This document shows, in pieces, positions 47,122 to 54,815 of a stretch of 64,000 bases of DNA (position 1 is its first letter; each line of letters opens with the position of its first letter). The notes under the pieces were generated by a model that had not been told where the DNA came from, did not search any database, and saw only the letters and a program-made list of their open reading frames with translations. The stretch comes from Streptomyces sp. AcH 505. Lineage in GTDB: Bacteria; Actinomycetota; Actinomycetes; Streptomycetales; Streptomycetaceae. Location of the stretch: NCBI RefSeq assembly GCF_000818175.1, contig NZ_JTIY01000003.1:4976-68975 (forward strand), read 5' to 3'. Both the position numbers and the translations under genes were made by a program.

Positions 47122-47364
47122 TCAGTTGTACCGGGGGTCGGCGTACTTGATGGCACCCTTGGCGATGCCGCACGGCCACGGCTTCCCCGGGCACCCAGTG
47201 CACGTCGGGTCGGTGCGGTCGCTGGGCGCGTGCCCGGCAAGCTGACCAGCCGCCAAGCCGCGTGCAACGCGCTCGTCGCTCGACATGCCCGGATACGTCT
47301 CATGGGCCACGCGCACAGCCTGGTCGTAGTCCGCCAGGTGCTGCTGGAGTTCCGCTGAGGTCAT
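47122..47364 (-). CDS. Small Cys protein
   Basis: An 80-residue protein with a helical start (ELQQHLADYDQAVRVAHETY) and CTGCPGKPWPC at the end. ATG 47364 has TAGGCT exactly six bases upstream (leaderless). Unknown role. Confidence 0.6.
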   Translation of the reverse strand: MTSAELQQHLADYDQAVRVAHETYPGMSSDERVARGLAAGQLAGHAPSDRTDPTCTGCPGKPWPCGIAKGAIKYADPRYN

Positions 47365-47448
47365 GCCGGGAGCCTACGGGGGCTGGCCAGCTAACTCGCC
47401 CGCCGCTTGTGTCTGTGGGTACAGTGAAGGGGACTCCGTCGCTGGATC

Positions 47449-47634
47449 TCATCGAGGGTCGGGCGAAGTCCAAAGCCCCGCTTCGGCGGGGCTTTGCGCT
47501 GCGCGCCGCCATTCCCGCTTCTCCCAGGCGCGCTGGGCCTTCTTGTCCCGTGACTGGTCAGGGCAGTCCGGACCGGCGGGGCCCTTGCAGACGGGGCACC
47601 AGGGACGGGCGAACGTACCGAGCATGCGAGCCAC
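47449..47634 (-). CDS. Small zinc-knuckle protein overlapping a terminator
   Basis: A 61-residue basic protein with WCPVCKGPAGPDCPD near the N-terminus and KKAQRAWEKREWRRA after it. GTG 47634 has CACGCT six bases upstream. The last 16 codons overlap the perfect bidirectional terminator at 47472-47495. Confidence 0.5.
   Translation of the reverse strand: MARMLGTFARPWCPVCKGPAGPDCPDQSRDKKAQRAWEKREWRRAAQSPAEAGLWTSPDPR
47472..47495. terminator. Perfect bidirectional terminator with UUCG loop
   Basis: AAAGCCCCGC and GCGGGGCTTT pair over 10 bp around TTCG, with A- and T-runs at both ends so it works both ways. Confidence 0.85.
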
Positions 47635-47927
47635 GGAACCAGCGTGACACCGATGGGCGCTGGCGTTCCCTCAGGCCAGTCAGCCCCAGGCTGGCATTGG
47701 CTCACTTCCGCGCCAGAACGCCTGCGTACCTTGTGCCCCCGCCCCGCCGCCCGCTACGTTCAAAGGGAAGAACCCCTGGTTGCTACAGGGCTCCAACCCC
47801 TCGAAGGGTCCGAACGGCTGCTGTCCCGTTGGCGCGGGTGCCGGGAGGGCCCTTCTTCCGTGCCCTCTAACCGCTGCGCCCAGCCCCCTCAGGCCAGCAG
47901 CCCAGCACCTCCGAAAGCCAACACCGA
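47635..47927. other. Intergenic stretch without recognised genes
   Basis: No supported frame. It contains GGAAGAA near 47767 and its complement TTCTTCC near 47850, with several GC-rich short pairings between, so an RNA fold is possible. No tRNA pattern is seen. Confidence 0.3.
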
Positions 47928-47962
47928 TTGACTTCCGTGCGCCATGCGCGTAGGTTTGCTGC
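47928..47962 (+). promoter_or_regulatory. Leaderless promoter
   Basis: TTGACT (47928-47933), 17 bases, TAGGTT (47951-47956), six bases, ATG 47963. The clearest case here of a sigma-70-type promoter placing the transcription start at the ATG. Confidence 0.8.
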
Positions 47963-48433
47963 ATGGCCACCTTCTACCGCGTCCACTGGACCGAACTCGG
48001 CGACCTCACCGCCGCGAACGCCTGGTCATCCCTCACGGGAATCGACCGCAAGCCAGGCGACCTCAGCAAGTCCGAGTGCCAGATGTGCGACGCCAGCGAA
48101 GGCGAGTGGACCGAGTGCCGCCACTGCGAAGCCCTTGGCTGCGACAAGTGCGACGGTCAGGGCGGCAGCACCACCTGCACCAACTGCGACGGCACCGGAT
48201 GGGAAGACTGCATCCGCGGCTACTCCTGCTACTCCACACCCGAGAGCCTGATCACTTACTACGCCGAGTCCGGCCGCAGCGGCATGGTCCCCGACGCTGA
48301 GCGCGTCATCATCTTCGAGGGCTGGCAAACCGACACCGGATTCGACGACGAACCCACCGCCGTCCCCGAGCAGATCATCGAAACCCTGACCTGGGCCGAA
48401 TTCCGCGCCCGGTACGAAGAGGACGCCGCATGA
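47963..48433 (+). CDS. DnaJ-type zinc-finger protein
   Basis: A 156-residue protein. CRHCEALGCDKCDGQG and CTNCDGTGWEDC follow the CxxCxGxG pattern of DnaJ zinc fingers, with an extra CQMC before them. There is no J domain. The N-terminus (TFYRVHWTEL) and the C-terminus are acidic. It could bind protein or nucleic acid; function unknown. Confidence 0.7.
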   Translation: MATFYRVHWTELGDLTAANAWSSLTGIDRKPGDLSKSECQMCDASEGEWTECRHCEALGCDKCDGQGGSTTCTNCDGTGWEDCIRGYSCYSTPESLITYYAESGRSGMVPDAERVIIFEGWQTDTGFDDEPTAVPEQIIETLTWAEFRARYEEDAA

Positions 48434-48624
48434 AGACCATGACCGCCCGCCAGTGCGCCGACGCCTGGGGCATCTCCTACGGCCGCGCACGCGCCATCCT
48501 CGGAACACTGGAACCCGTCGGCCGAGACATCACCACCGGCGCCAAGCTCTACGAGCAGGACGCGGCAGAGACAGCTCGGTCCGCCATGCCCGGACAGGGC
48601 AAGCGCACCGACCTGAAACGGTAG
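48430..48624 (+). CDS. Small winged-HTH protein
   Basis: A 64-residue protein starting in an ATGA overlap. TARQCADAWGISYGRARAIL, then GRDITTGAKLYEQDAAE, fits a MerR/excisionase-like winged HTH with the wing residue pattern G-x-x-LY. It could be a recombination directionality factor for the nearby recombinase, but it is 3 kb away and on the other strand. Confidence 0.6.
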   Translation: MKTMTARQCADAWGISYGRARAILGTLEPVGRDITTGAKLYEQDAAETARSAMPGQGKRTDLKR

Positions 48625-48724
48625 AGTCCCGAAAACCCAGAAGCTTCACGCAGGCGCCGTTTTCGCAGGTCAAACGGTCAGGGGAGATCCGGGCGGAGCG
48701 TGAGGCGAGGGATGTCAGAGGGCT

Positions 48725-48762
48725 GCTCATGATCGTTATTTGCTGCGGTTTTCTATAGGACA
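48725..48762 (-). repeat. 38-bp inverted element, right copy
   Basis: Starts GCTCATGATCGTTATTT on the plus strand and ends TATAGGACA. It is the inverted match (35 of 38) of 36407-36444. It lies between converging genes (48624 and 48795), so it is not an ordinary promoter. Confidence 0.8.
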
Positions 48763-48794
48763 CGACCGGTCGGAGAGACCCAACCAGCCCCCAC

Positions 48795-51077
48795 CTACAC
48801 AGGCATCAGCGCAGCCAACGACGTCATGATCCGACGCGACAGATACACGTGACCCGCGTCCACCGGGTGCACCGCATCAGCCCCGATGTACGCCGACACC
48901 TGACCCGAGTTGCTGATCCACGGGCCACCCGAGTACACCAACGTCCCCGCACCGTCGTAGCAGTTGCCCGTCACCGGGGACACGAACGGGAACCCAGCCG
49001 CCGCAGCAGCCGCGCGCAGGGTGTTGTCCGTGTTCGTGATGCCCGCCGCCACGGACACGGCAGGCGCCCAGCAACCCAGGACGTACACCTCACAGTCCGG
49101 CAGCCCTGCTTTGATCGTGGCGTACAGGCTGTCCGCAGCAGACTTGATCGTCGTCTGGTTGCCGCCGTTGTCGTTGTACCCGGCCCACACAATCAGTCTC
49201 GATGGAGCCCACGCGACGACGTCGTCGTCGACCCGGTCAGCCAAGGTCGCGAACGTCCCCGGGGTGATGTACCCGGTACCGCCTCGGGCTTGCTCCCAGG
49301 CGTCATTCGCCCCGAGCATACGAGCAACCCTCGCGAACCAGGTGCCGGCGCCGCCACCGGTGTTCTGGGCGGACCCGTCGCTGATGGAGTCCCCGAAGAC
49401 CATGAGCCGGCCGCCGGTCGACGACACGGGCCACATGGACGCGGTGGGCGGCAGGTACACCCCGCCGAACGGGAACGTGTAGAAGTCCAACCGGATCCTG
49501 CGCGCGGCCGCGCTCCCCAGGTCGATCGTGATCAGGTGCGCCGACCCTGCGGTCGTGCCTGCGGAGGCGCGCATCAGATCCTGGGCTTTACGGCCGTCGA
49601 TGCTCAGCCGGAACATGGTCGCGGTCGAGATGTACTTCATGCGGACCTGGAAAATCTGGGCGTCAGTGCCGAACTCGACCGACCACACAGCCTGCCCCGA
49701 GGCGTACGTATTCGGGTACCGGGACAGCGGCAGGACGTAGTTCGAGTCGGGGGTGCCAGTACCAGGGGTGATGTCGCCGCAGCCCATGAACGAGTACGGG
49801 CCCGTCACATCGGTGCCCGCGAGGGCCACTCCGGGCGGTGAGTAGCGGATGTAGCCGCTGGTCGGAGTCGACGTCTGCGCGGTCGAGTATGTGGGTGTGG
49901 TGCCGGTGTAGAGGCTGTCTGCGGTCGACTGGTCGGGGAGGTCGCGGACTCTCCACGCGGACGATCCTGCACCCGCAGGTCCCTCCGGGCCGGTGTCCCC
50001 GGGGTCGCCCTTCGGACCCTGGTCGCCTGTGTCGCCCTTGGCGCCGGTTGCACCAGTCGGCCCGGCAGGACCCGCGTCTCCGGTATCCCCCTTGGGCCCG
50101 GCCGCGCCTGTGGCACCATCAGCTCCGGGAGGGCCCTGTTCGCCCGTGTCGCCCTTGGCGCCCGTCGCCCCGGCAGTCCCGGGCTCTCCCTGCTCTCCGG
50201 CCGGCCCGGGTTCGCCCTGTGGGCCTGTGTCACCGGGCGCGCCGTCCTGGCCGTCGGCTCCGTCCGTACCCGCAGGGCCGACGGGCCCCTGCTCTCCGGG
50301 TTCGCCCTGTGGGCCGGTGTCTCCTGAAGGTCCCCGCTCGCCGGCGGGACCGGTGTCGCCGGTATCCCCCTTCGGGCCTGCCGCACCTGGGGTGCCGGCG
50401 GCTCCGGGTTCGCCTTGGAGCCCGCGTTCTCCGGTGTCGCCCTTCGGGCCCTGGCTGCCAGCCGGTCCTGCCTCGCCACCTGGCCCCGCAGGTCCGGTGT
50501 CTCCGGTGGCACCCGCGGGGCCCTGCGCACCATCCTGGCCGTCGGCTCCGTCGGCTCCGTCGGCTCCTGCCGGACCTGGATCACCCGCCGGGCCGGCTAC
50601 CCCCTGGGGGCCCGGCTCCCCCTGAGGGCCAGCAGATCCCGCAGGACCGGGCTCCCCTGGCTCGCCGGCAGGACCCTCCGGGCCGCGCACAGCCACGTAA
50701 TTGGCCTTCACCGGATCGACCTGCCGGATAGTAGACAAGTCGACCTCCTGCTGGTCTACGGACAGGTGGATGTAGTACAGGCTCGGAGGGGCACCCGCGA
50801 TGGTCTCCGACACCATCCACACCCAGTCCGCGGGGTTGGCCCCGGGGACGTCGTTCGGCAGGAGTCGCACCCCGACGTTGCCGTCGGCGTCGACCAGACG
50901 GCCCTGCACGTCGAACGAGAACGCACCCTTCCCCGTGAAGACCATCCCGTACCCGGCCACCGTCACCGCAGGCGCAGCAGGCACGAACTCCACTGTGCCC
51001 ACCGCGGGGCCGCCACCGGCCGGAGACGCTGCGGTATACGTGACCAGCGTCGTCGGCAGGCCCTCAGGGAACGGCAT
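48795..51077 (-). CDS. Collagen-like tail fibre with SGNH esterase
   Basis: A 760-residue protein in three parts. Residues 1-130 form a beta-rich anchoring domain. About 130-375 are Gly-X-Y triplets (for example [16 protein letters not shown]), predicting a trimeric collagen-like shaft. After about 375 a beta domain leads to an SGNH/GDSL hydrolase: FGDSIS with nucleophile Ser near 564, ARGGTGY and WAGYNDN for the oxyanion Gly and Asn, and [10 protein letters not shown] with the catalytic His near 737. It should remove ester groups from host surface sugars or teichoic acid during adsorption. GGAGATCGTT precedes ATG 51077. Confidence 0.85.
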   Translation of the reverse strand: MPFPEGLPTTLVTYTAASPAGGGPAVGTVEFVPAAPAVTVAGYGMVFTGKGAFSFDVQGRLVDADGNVGVRLLPNDVPGANPADWVWMVSETIAGAPPSLYYIHLSVDQQEVDLSTIRQVDPVKANYVAVRGPEGPAGEPGEPGPAGSAGPQGEPGPQGVAGPAGDPGPAGADGADGADGQDGAQGPAGATGDTGPAGPGGEAGPAGSQGPKGDTGERGLQGEPGAAGTPGAAGPKGDTGDTGPAGERGPSGDTGPQGEPGEQGPVGPAGTDGADGQDGAPGDTGPQGEPGPAGEQGEPGTAGATGAKGDTGEQGPPGADGATGAAGPKGDTGDAGPAGPTGATGAKGDTGDQGPKGDPGDTGPEGPAGAGSSAWRVRDLPDQSTADSLYTGTTPTYSTAQTSTPTSGYIRYSPPGVALAGTDVTGPYSFMGCGDITPGTGTPDSNYVLPLSRYPNTYASGQAVWSVEFGTDAQIFQVRMKYISTATMFRLSIDGRKAQDLMRASAGTTAGSAHLITIDLGSAAARRIRLDFYTFPFGGVYLPPTASMWPVSSTGGRLMVFGDSISDGSAQNTGGGAGTWFARVARMLGANDAWEQARGGTGYITPGTFATLADRVDDDVVAWAPSRLIVWAGYNDNGGNQTTIKSAADSLYATIKAGLPDCEVYVLGCWAPAVSVAAGITNTDNTLRAAAAAAGFPFVSPVTGNCYDGAGTLVYSGGPWISNSGQVSAYIGADAVHPVDAGHVYLSRRIMTSLAALMPV

Positions 51078-51089
51078 AACGATCTCCAG

Positions 51090-51827
51090 TCAGCTTCGTC
51101 GGCGGTCGGACAGCAGCCCCATCGGCAGCAACGCCACACTGTCGTTCGGGGATTGCTGATCATTCGGGGTGTCGGTAGGTCCCTGCGTGTCCGGGGCTTG
51201 CTCGCCGCCGCCTACAGGCGTGCAGGCGTAGCGGGGGGCATCCGGATCAAAGTCGACGGCCGGCGTGCAGTTGTAGGTGACGCCGTCAGGGTCTGTGTAC
51301 GTCCAGCCGGAGGGCGGGGCCCCGTCCTTGCCGTTCTCTCCCGGAGGGCCCGGCGAACCGTCCGTCCCGTTCTGCCCGTCGGCACCGTTCTGCCCATCCT
51401 TGCCCGGGGCGCCAGTAGCGTCCTGCCCCGGCGGCCCGGAGGGGCCCGGTACGACAGAGTCAGCACCCGCCTGACCCGCTTTCCCCGCAGGCCCTTCTGG
51501 TCCTTGTGGCCCCGGGCTTGGGGTGATGGTCGGGGCGGGTTTCCCCGACGGTCCCTGCGGTCCCGGAGAGCCGGACGGGCCGGGAGGGCCCGCGATGGAC
51601 TGCCCACGCGACCCGGGCGGCCCCGCCACGGGTTTCCCACCCAGCCCCTGCACTTGCCGGGCCAAAGCGTCCCGGGCCTGGTTCGCCGAATCCAGCTGCC
51701 CCGACAGCACCACGAAAGCTGTCACAACTGCGCCCAGGACCAGTGCGGCGAACACGGCGGCGGCCGCCGCCATGTAGTCGCCGCGCTTCCGCTCCTTGCG
51801 GGCCTCGACCCGTGTCTGAGTCCTCAC
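51090..51827 (-). CDS. Membrane-anchored collagen-like protein
   Basis: A 245-residue protein: basic N-terminus ([20 protein letters not shown]), a membrane helix ([20 protein letters not shown]), a short helix, then about 35 Gly-X-Y triplets ([15 protein letters not shown] and similar), and a C-terminal domain with two Cys ([20 protein letters not shown]). It looks like a surface protein anchored in the host membrane rather than a virion part. It lies between the lysis genes and the fibre, GTGA-coupled to the gene upstream. Confidence 0.8.
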   Translation of the reverse strand: MRTQTRVEARKERKRGDYMAAAAAVFAALVLGAVVTAFVVLSGQLDSANQARDALARQVQGLGGKPVAGPPGSRGQSIAGPPGPSGSPGPQGPSGKPAPTITPSPGPQGPEGPAGKAGQAGADSVVPGPSGPPGQDATGAPGKDGQNGADGQNGTDGSPGPPGENGKDGAPPSGWTYTDPDGVTYNCTPAVDFDPDAPRYACTPVGGGEQAPDTQGPTDTPNDQQSPNDSVALLPMGLLSDRRRS

Positions 51828-52138
51828 CCCTTACCTCCGAGGATGAAGAACACGAACGGAACGATCAGACCCAGAATCGGGATGATGACGGACGCAGTCA
51901 GATACCGCCGGGTCTGGGTGACCCGGTCGGCATCCTGCGCTCGCTGCTGCTGCATCGTCTCCACAACCTTGGCCAAGTCGCTGATGTCCTTGGCCAGTCC
52001 TGCCTTCTCCACCGCGTAGACCTCGGTGGATACCATTCGATCGAGCCGGGCGTTGATCTGGGCCATGTCGTCACGGATGTCTCCGCGCATGGCCTGGATG
52101 AGCCGCCCCAGCTCTCCGAGAGACGGCTCATCAGCCAT
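51824..52138 (-). CDS. Membrane protein of the lysis cassette
   Basis: A 104-residue protein: an N-terminal coiled coil ([20 protein letters not shown], then [20 protein letters not shown]) and one C-terminal membrane helix ([20 protein letters not shown]). This design is common beside actinophage holins and may regulate or assist lysis. GGAGCTCGAC precedes ATG 52138. Confidence 0.75.
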   Translation of the reverse strand: MADEPSLGELGRLIQAMRGDIRDDMAQINARLDRMVSTEVYAVEKAGLAKDISDLAKVVETMQQQRAQDADRVTQTRRYLTASVIIPILGLIVPFVFFILGGKG

Positions 52139-52168
52139 GTCGAGCTCCGGATCAGGATGAAGAGGTGG

Positions 52169-52534
52169 TCAGGCCGCCAGCCGAAGGTCTTCCTTCGACA
52201 CGGGGGCGGTCACCCGGTCCCTGACCAGCCAGAACTGACCGACCATGGTGACCAGTGCCATCACGGCGGCCTGTTCCTTGGTGGACCAGTCGAGTCCCAG
52301 GTTCATACCGAGCGCCAGGGCCGCCTGGCCAAGACCGACGAACAGGGCGAAGGTCCCTTCGTCCTTCACCATGTACGCCACCGCGAAGCCGACTACAGCG
52401 GCCGCCAGGGCGTTGATGAGCGTCTGGGTGTTCTGGCTGACGTCGATGACGAAAGCCGACACGAACTGCACGATGACCGCGATGGCACCGAGGATGACCG
52501 ACGGTTCGCGCCCGAAAATCTTGACGGGTGTCAC
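52169..52534 (-). CDS. Holin
   Basis: A 121-residue protein with three or four membrane helices (SVILGAIAVIVQFVSAFVID, NALAAAVVGFAVAYMV, TFALFVGLGQAALALGMNLG, AAVMALVTMVGQFWLV) and a charged C-terminus (DRVTAPVSKEDLRLAA). Located directly after the endolysin, this is the usual holin place and form; it would open the membrane at lysis. AGGAGAATCCC precedes GTG 52534. Confidence 0.85.
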   Translation of the reverse strand: MTPVKIFGREPSVILGAIAVIVQFVSAFVIDVSQNTQTLINALAAAVVGFAVAYMVKDEGTFALFVGLGQAALALGMNLGLDWSTKEQAAVMALVTMVGQFWLVRDRVTAPVSKEDLRLAA

Positions 52535-52567
52535 GGGATTCTCCTGAGGGTGGGATGGGTGTGGTGG

Positions 52568-53620
52568 TTAGAGGGACTTCGGAACCCTGAGGGCGTCCCA
52601 CGACTCCTTGCCGGGGATGCCGTTGCAGTCAGCGGCGGACCAGCCGAGCTTGTTCGCCTTGCTGTACTTGGTCTGCCAAGCGGCGAAGCTCGCCCGATCG
52701 GCGTTAGTCCAGTTCGGACCCGGCCCCGAGTTGTACTTGCCGCACTTCTCCGCAACGAGACGGCGGCCCATGGCGGTGATGACCTGGCTGCTGCGCCCGG
52801 TGTGGAAGAACGCGGCACCTGGGAACGGCTCGTAGACCGGCTTGGGTGCCGGCTTGGACGGCAGGGTGCCGAGGAGCTTCTTCAGCGTGGAGGCGCCGGG
52901 AACGCCGTCGGCATCCTGGCCGGCCGCCGTGCCCTTGAGTCCCAGACTCTTCTGGTAGTCCGAGTAGTTGGACGTGTCCGCGTCCGACCAGGTCGGGCCG
53001 GGGCCCTCGGTGTAGTGCTTCCCGAAGCCCTTGGCGACGAGGGCCTTGCCGACCTTCGTCACGTGGTCGCCCTTGGCGCCGTACCCGTACGCAAGGCCGT
53101 TGACGGTGTTCGTGTACCGGGCCGGAGTGGCGGCTGGCGTGCCGGGCACCTTGCTGTACGCGGGCCGCCCAAAGCCAGCGATGTCGTGGACCGCACGGAC
53201 GCGGCGGGCGCACACGTTCGAGGTGTTGCCCTCGATGGTGTAGACGTTACCGCCGGACACGCTGGTCACGATGCCGACGTGGTCTATGGACCCGATGGAA
53301 CTGGAACCGTCCCAGTCGAAGAAGACGATGTCACCGCGGCGGATACCGGACCCGGCGATGCCCTTCGTCATGGCGGTCCACTGGCCCTTGGTGCTGAACT
53401 TCTGGGCGTGGGCGACGGTGTAGGCGTAGTCGGTGCCGAAGCACACGGTGTCGTAGTTGCCGGAATCGACGGCCGCCCAGGTGATGGTGCTATCGCACCA
53501 TGCAAAGTTGCCGTTGTAGGCGGAACCGTTCCGACTCCGGTACCAGGTCTGTATCTTGTTCGGTTCGCCGAGGCCGAGACACTTCTCCATCGACGAGATC
53601 ATTGCTTCGAGGCCGGACAT
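52568..53620 (-). CDS. Endolysin: CHAP amidase/peptidase with two wall-binding repeats
   Basis: A 350-residue lysin. Residues 1-150 form a CHAP domain with C42 (NGNFAWCDSTITW), H114 (IDHVGIVTS) and E130 (TIEGNTS), which cleaves peptidoglycan cross-bridges or stems. Two related C-terminal repeats follow (about 172-245 and 263-345), sharing GPGPTWSDAD / GPGPNWTNAD, a YQ/WQ helix and DGVPG / NGIPG, typical of Streptomyces lysin wall-binding modules. No signal peptide, so export depends on the holin. TGATG overlap with the upstream small gene. Confidence 0.9.
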   Translation of the reverse strand: MSGLEAMISSMEKCLGLGEPNKIQTWYRSRNGSAYNGNFAWCDSTITWAAVDSGNYDTVCFGTDYAYTVAHAQKFSTKGQWTAMTKGIAGSGIRRGDIVFFDWDGSSSIGSIDHVGIVTSVSGGNVYTIEGNTSNVCARRVRAVHDIAGFGRPAYSKVPGTPAATPARYTNTVNGLAYGYGAKGDHVTKVGKALVAKGFGKHYTEGPGPTWSDADTSNYSDYQKSLGLKGTAAGQDADGVPGASTLKKLLGTLPSKPAPKPVYEPFPGAAFFHTGRSSQVITAMGRRLVAEKCGKYNSGPGPNWTNADRASFAAWQTKYSKANKLGWSAADCNGIPGKESWDALRVPKSL

Positions 53621-53799
53621 CAGGAGGCGCTCCCTTCGGTGGCCGGGGCGCCGTAGACGCCGTTGGCGTCGGGCTGTCCGTACATGTCGGCGAGGAGCTG
53701 GGCCTCGTTGTCGACGGTCGGCGCGTTGCCCGACTCGGTGAGGAGCTCGGCTTGCTGCTCCTGCGTCGGGTCGCTGTCTGTGGGGCGGGTGGCGCCCAT
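53620..53799 (-). CDS. Small acidic protein
   Basis: A 59-residue acidic protein (TQEQQAELLTESGNAPTVDN, then AQLLADMYGQPD) behind AGGGAGTCCCC, between protease and endolysin and overlapping the endolysin start. It may be a linker or virion accessory peptide; unknown. Confidence 0.6.
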   Translation of the reverse strand: MGATRPTDSDPTQEQQAELLTESGNAPTVDNEAQLLADMYGQPDANGVYGAPATEGSAS

Positions 53800-53827
53800 G
53801 GGGACTCCCTGGGAAGCGGGCGGAGGG

Positions 53828-54661
53828 TTAGTGAGCTGTGCCGTCAAGGCGGGGTTGGACGATGTCGATCTGGTCGTGCAAGGCCTGGTAAAGGCCCAGT
53901 GACATGCGGAAGTGACCGTCGTCGCCCCAGCTGGTTGTCCAGCTGTTGCGAACGCGGAGGATGGTGCGGTCGTAGTCGAGGGCGTCGCCGCTGTCGTAGT
54001 GGACGGACTCCAGGGCAGTGATGGCGACTTCGTGGCCGCCGGCGACCGGGGACTGCTGCCAGTCGGGGATGTCGTCCAGGAAGGCGTCGGGCGTGCTCGG
54101 CTCGAAGAACGCCTCAAGCCAAGGCATGCCCATGAGGACGGGCCCGGTCTGCAGCAGCATGGTCAACTGCTCCGCGGTGGTGGCGTGCCCGTACTGGTCG
54201 ATGAGGCCGCGGGCGCGGAGGGCTTTGACGACTCCGAGGCCGGAGGATCCGCAGTCGTCGCTGGGCCAGGTCTGGTCCTGCCACTCGTCTCGCTGGGTGG
54301 CGTCGGCGTACAGGCCGATGGCCCACTTTTCGGCGGCTACCGGGTCGGTGATGTCGAGGCCCGCAGCAGCACAGGCGTCGGCGTCCAGGAGCACGGATAC
54401 GACGGCGGTGGCGGCGTTCGCGGTGCACGACCCGAGACCGTCCACGTCGCCCACGTTCGGGAACAGCTCGCTGGTGCGGATGCCCTGGGCCAGGAGGTCC
54501 TGCTGGTCGAGGACGGGGACCTTGGGTGCCCATTCGACGGGGTGGACGGGGTCGCCGTTGAAGTGCCGGCGGTAGGCCATGGATCTGGGGTCCAGGACCA
54601 TGTGCCTGCCGAGCTGGGGTGTGACGTCGTACTGCTTGACCGTCAGGTCGTTGGTGGGCAC
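53828..54661 (-). CDS. Papain-like (C1A) cysteine peptidase
   Basis: A 277-residue protein with the papain triad: C79 in DGLGSCTANAATAVVS, H210 in GGHEVAITALE, N239 in VRNSWTTSWGDDGHF. The order, spacing and NSW-x(3)-WG block are those of peptidase family C1A. The oxyanion Gln six residues before the Cys in papain is not present here (Val), so activity should be tested. No signal peptide or pro-domain of the usual length is clear. GAGGAGCAAGG precedes GTG 54661. Placed between tail proteins and lysin, it could be virion-borne or act in assembly or entry. Confidence 0.85.
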   Translation of the reverse strand: MPTNDLTVKQYDVTPQLGRHMVLDPRSMAYRRHFNGDPVHPVEWAPKVPVLDQQDLLAQGIRTSELFPNVGDVDGLGSCTANAATAVVSVLLDADACAAAGLDITDPVAAEKWAIGLYADATQRDEWQDQTWPSDDCGSSGLGVVKALRARGLIDQYGHATTAEQLTMLLQTGPVLMGMPWLEAFFEPSTPDAFLDDIPDWQQSPVAGGHEVAITALESVHYDSGDALDYDRTILRVRNSWTTSWGDDGHFRMSLGLYQALHDQIDIVQPRLDGTAH

Positions 54662-54695
54662 TCGCCCTTGCTCCTCGCACTCCCCGCGCCCAGAG

Positions 54696-54791
54696 CTATG
54701 TGGGTGGTGTCTGCTCCGGCATGGCCGGGTGGCAGTCCCTCGGGGAGTGGAGCTGGGGCGGAGGGTCGCCCTCTGAGATCAGCGTACGCAT
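54696..54791 (-). CDS. Possible small peptide in tail intergenic gap
   Basis: A 31-residue frame (MRTLISEGDPPPQLHSPRDC and on) in the 154-base gap between the fibre-type protein and the protease. No ribosome site or motif; listed only because nothing else fills the gap. Confidence 0.2.
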   Translation of the reverse strand: MRTLISEGDPPPQLHSPRDCHPAMPEQTPPT

Positions 54792-54815
54792 GTACGGGGC
54801 AGGTGTTGCCCCCGG

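Noticed and set aside
47730-47870. Possible tRNA or structured RNA before the leaderless gene at 47963
   Set aside because: No cloverleaf can be drawn; only scattered short GC pairings.
49993-50625. Rightward Pro/Ser/Gly-rich repeat frame
   Set aside because: It is the complement of the collagen-like repeats, which force periodic sequence in all frames.
49970-50690. CRISPR-like array from periodic repeats
   Set aside because: Periodicity is 9-base Gly-X-Y codons without constant repeats and unique spacers; it is coding.
51743-53656. Rightward open frame (637 codons) across the lysis genes
   Set aside because: Antisense to endolysin and holin, both with clear motifs; low-complexity translation.
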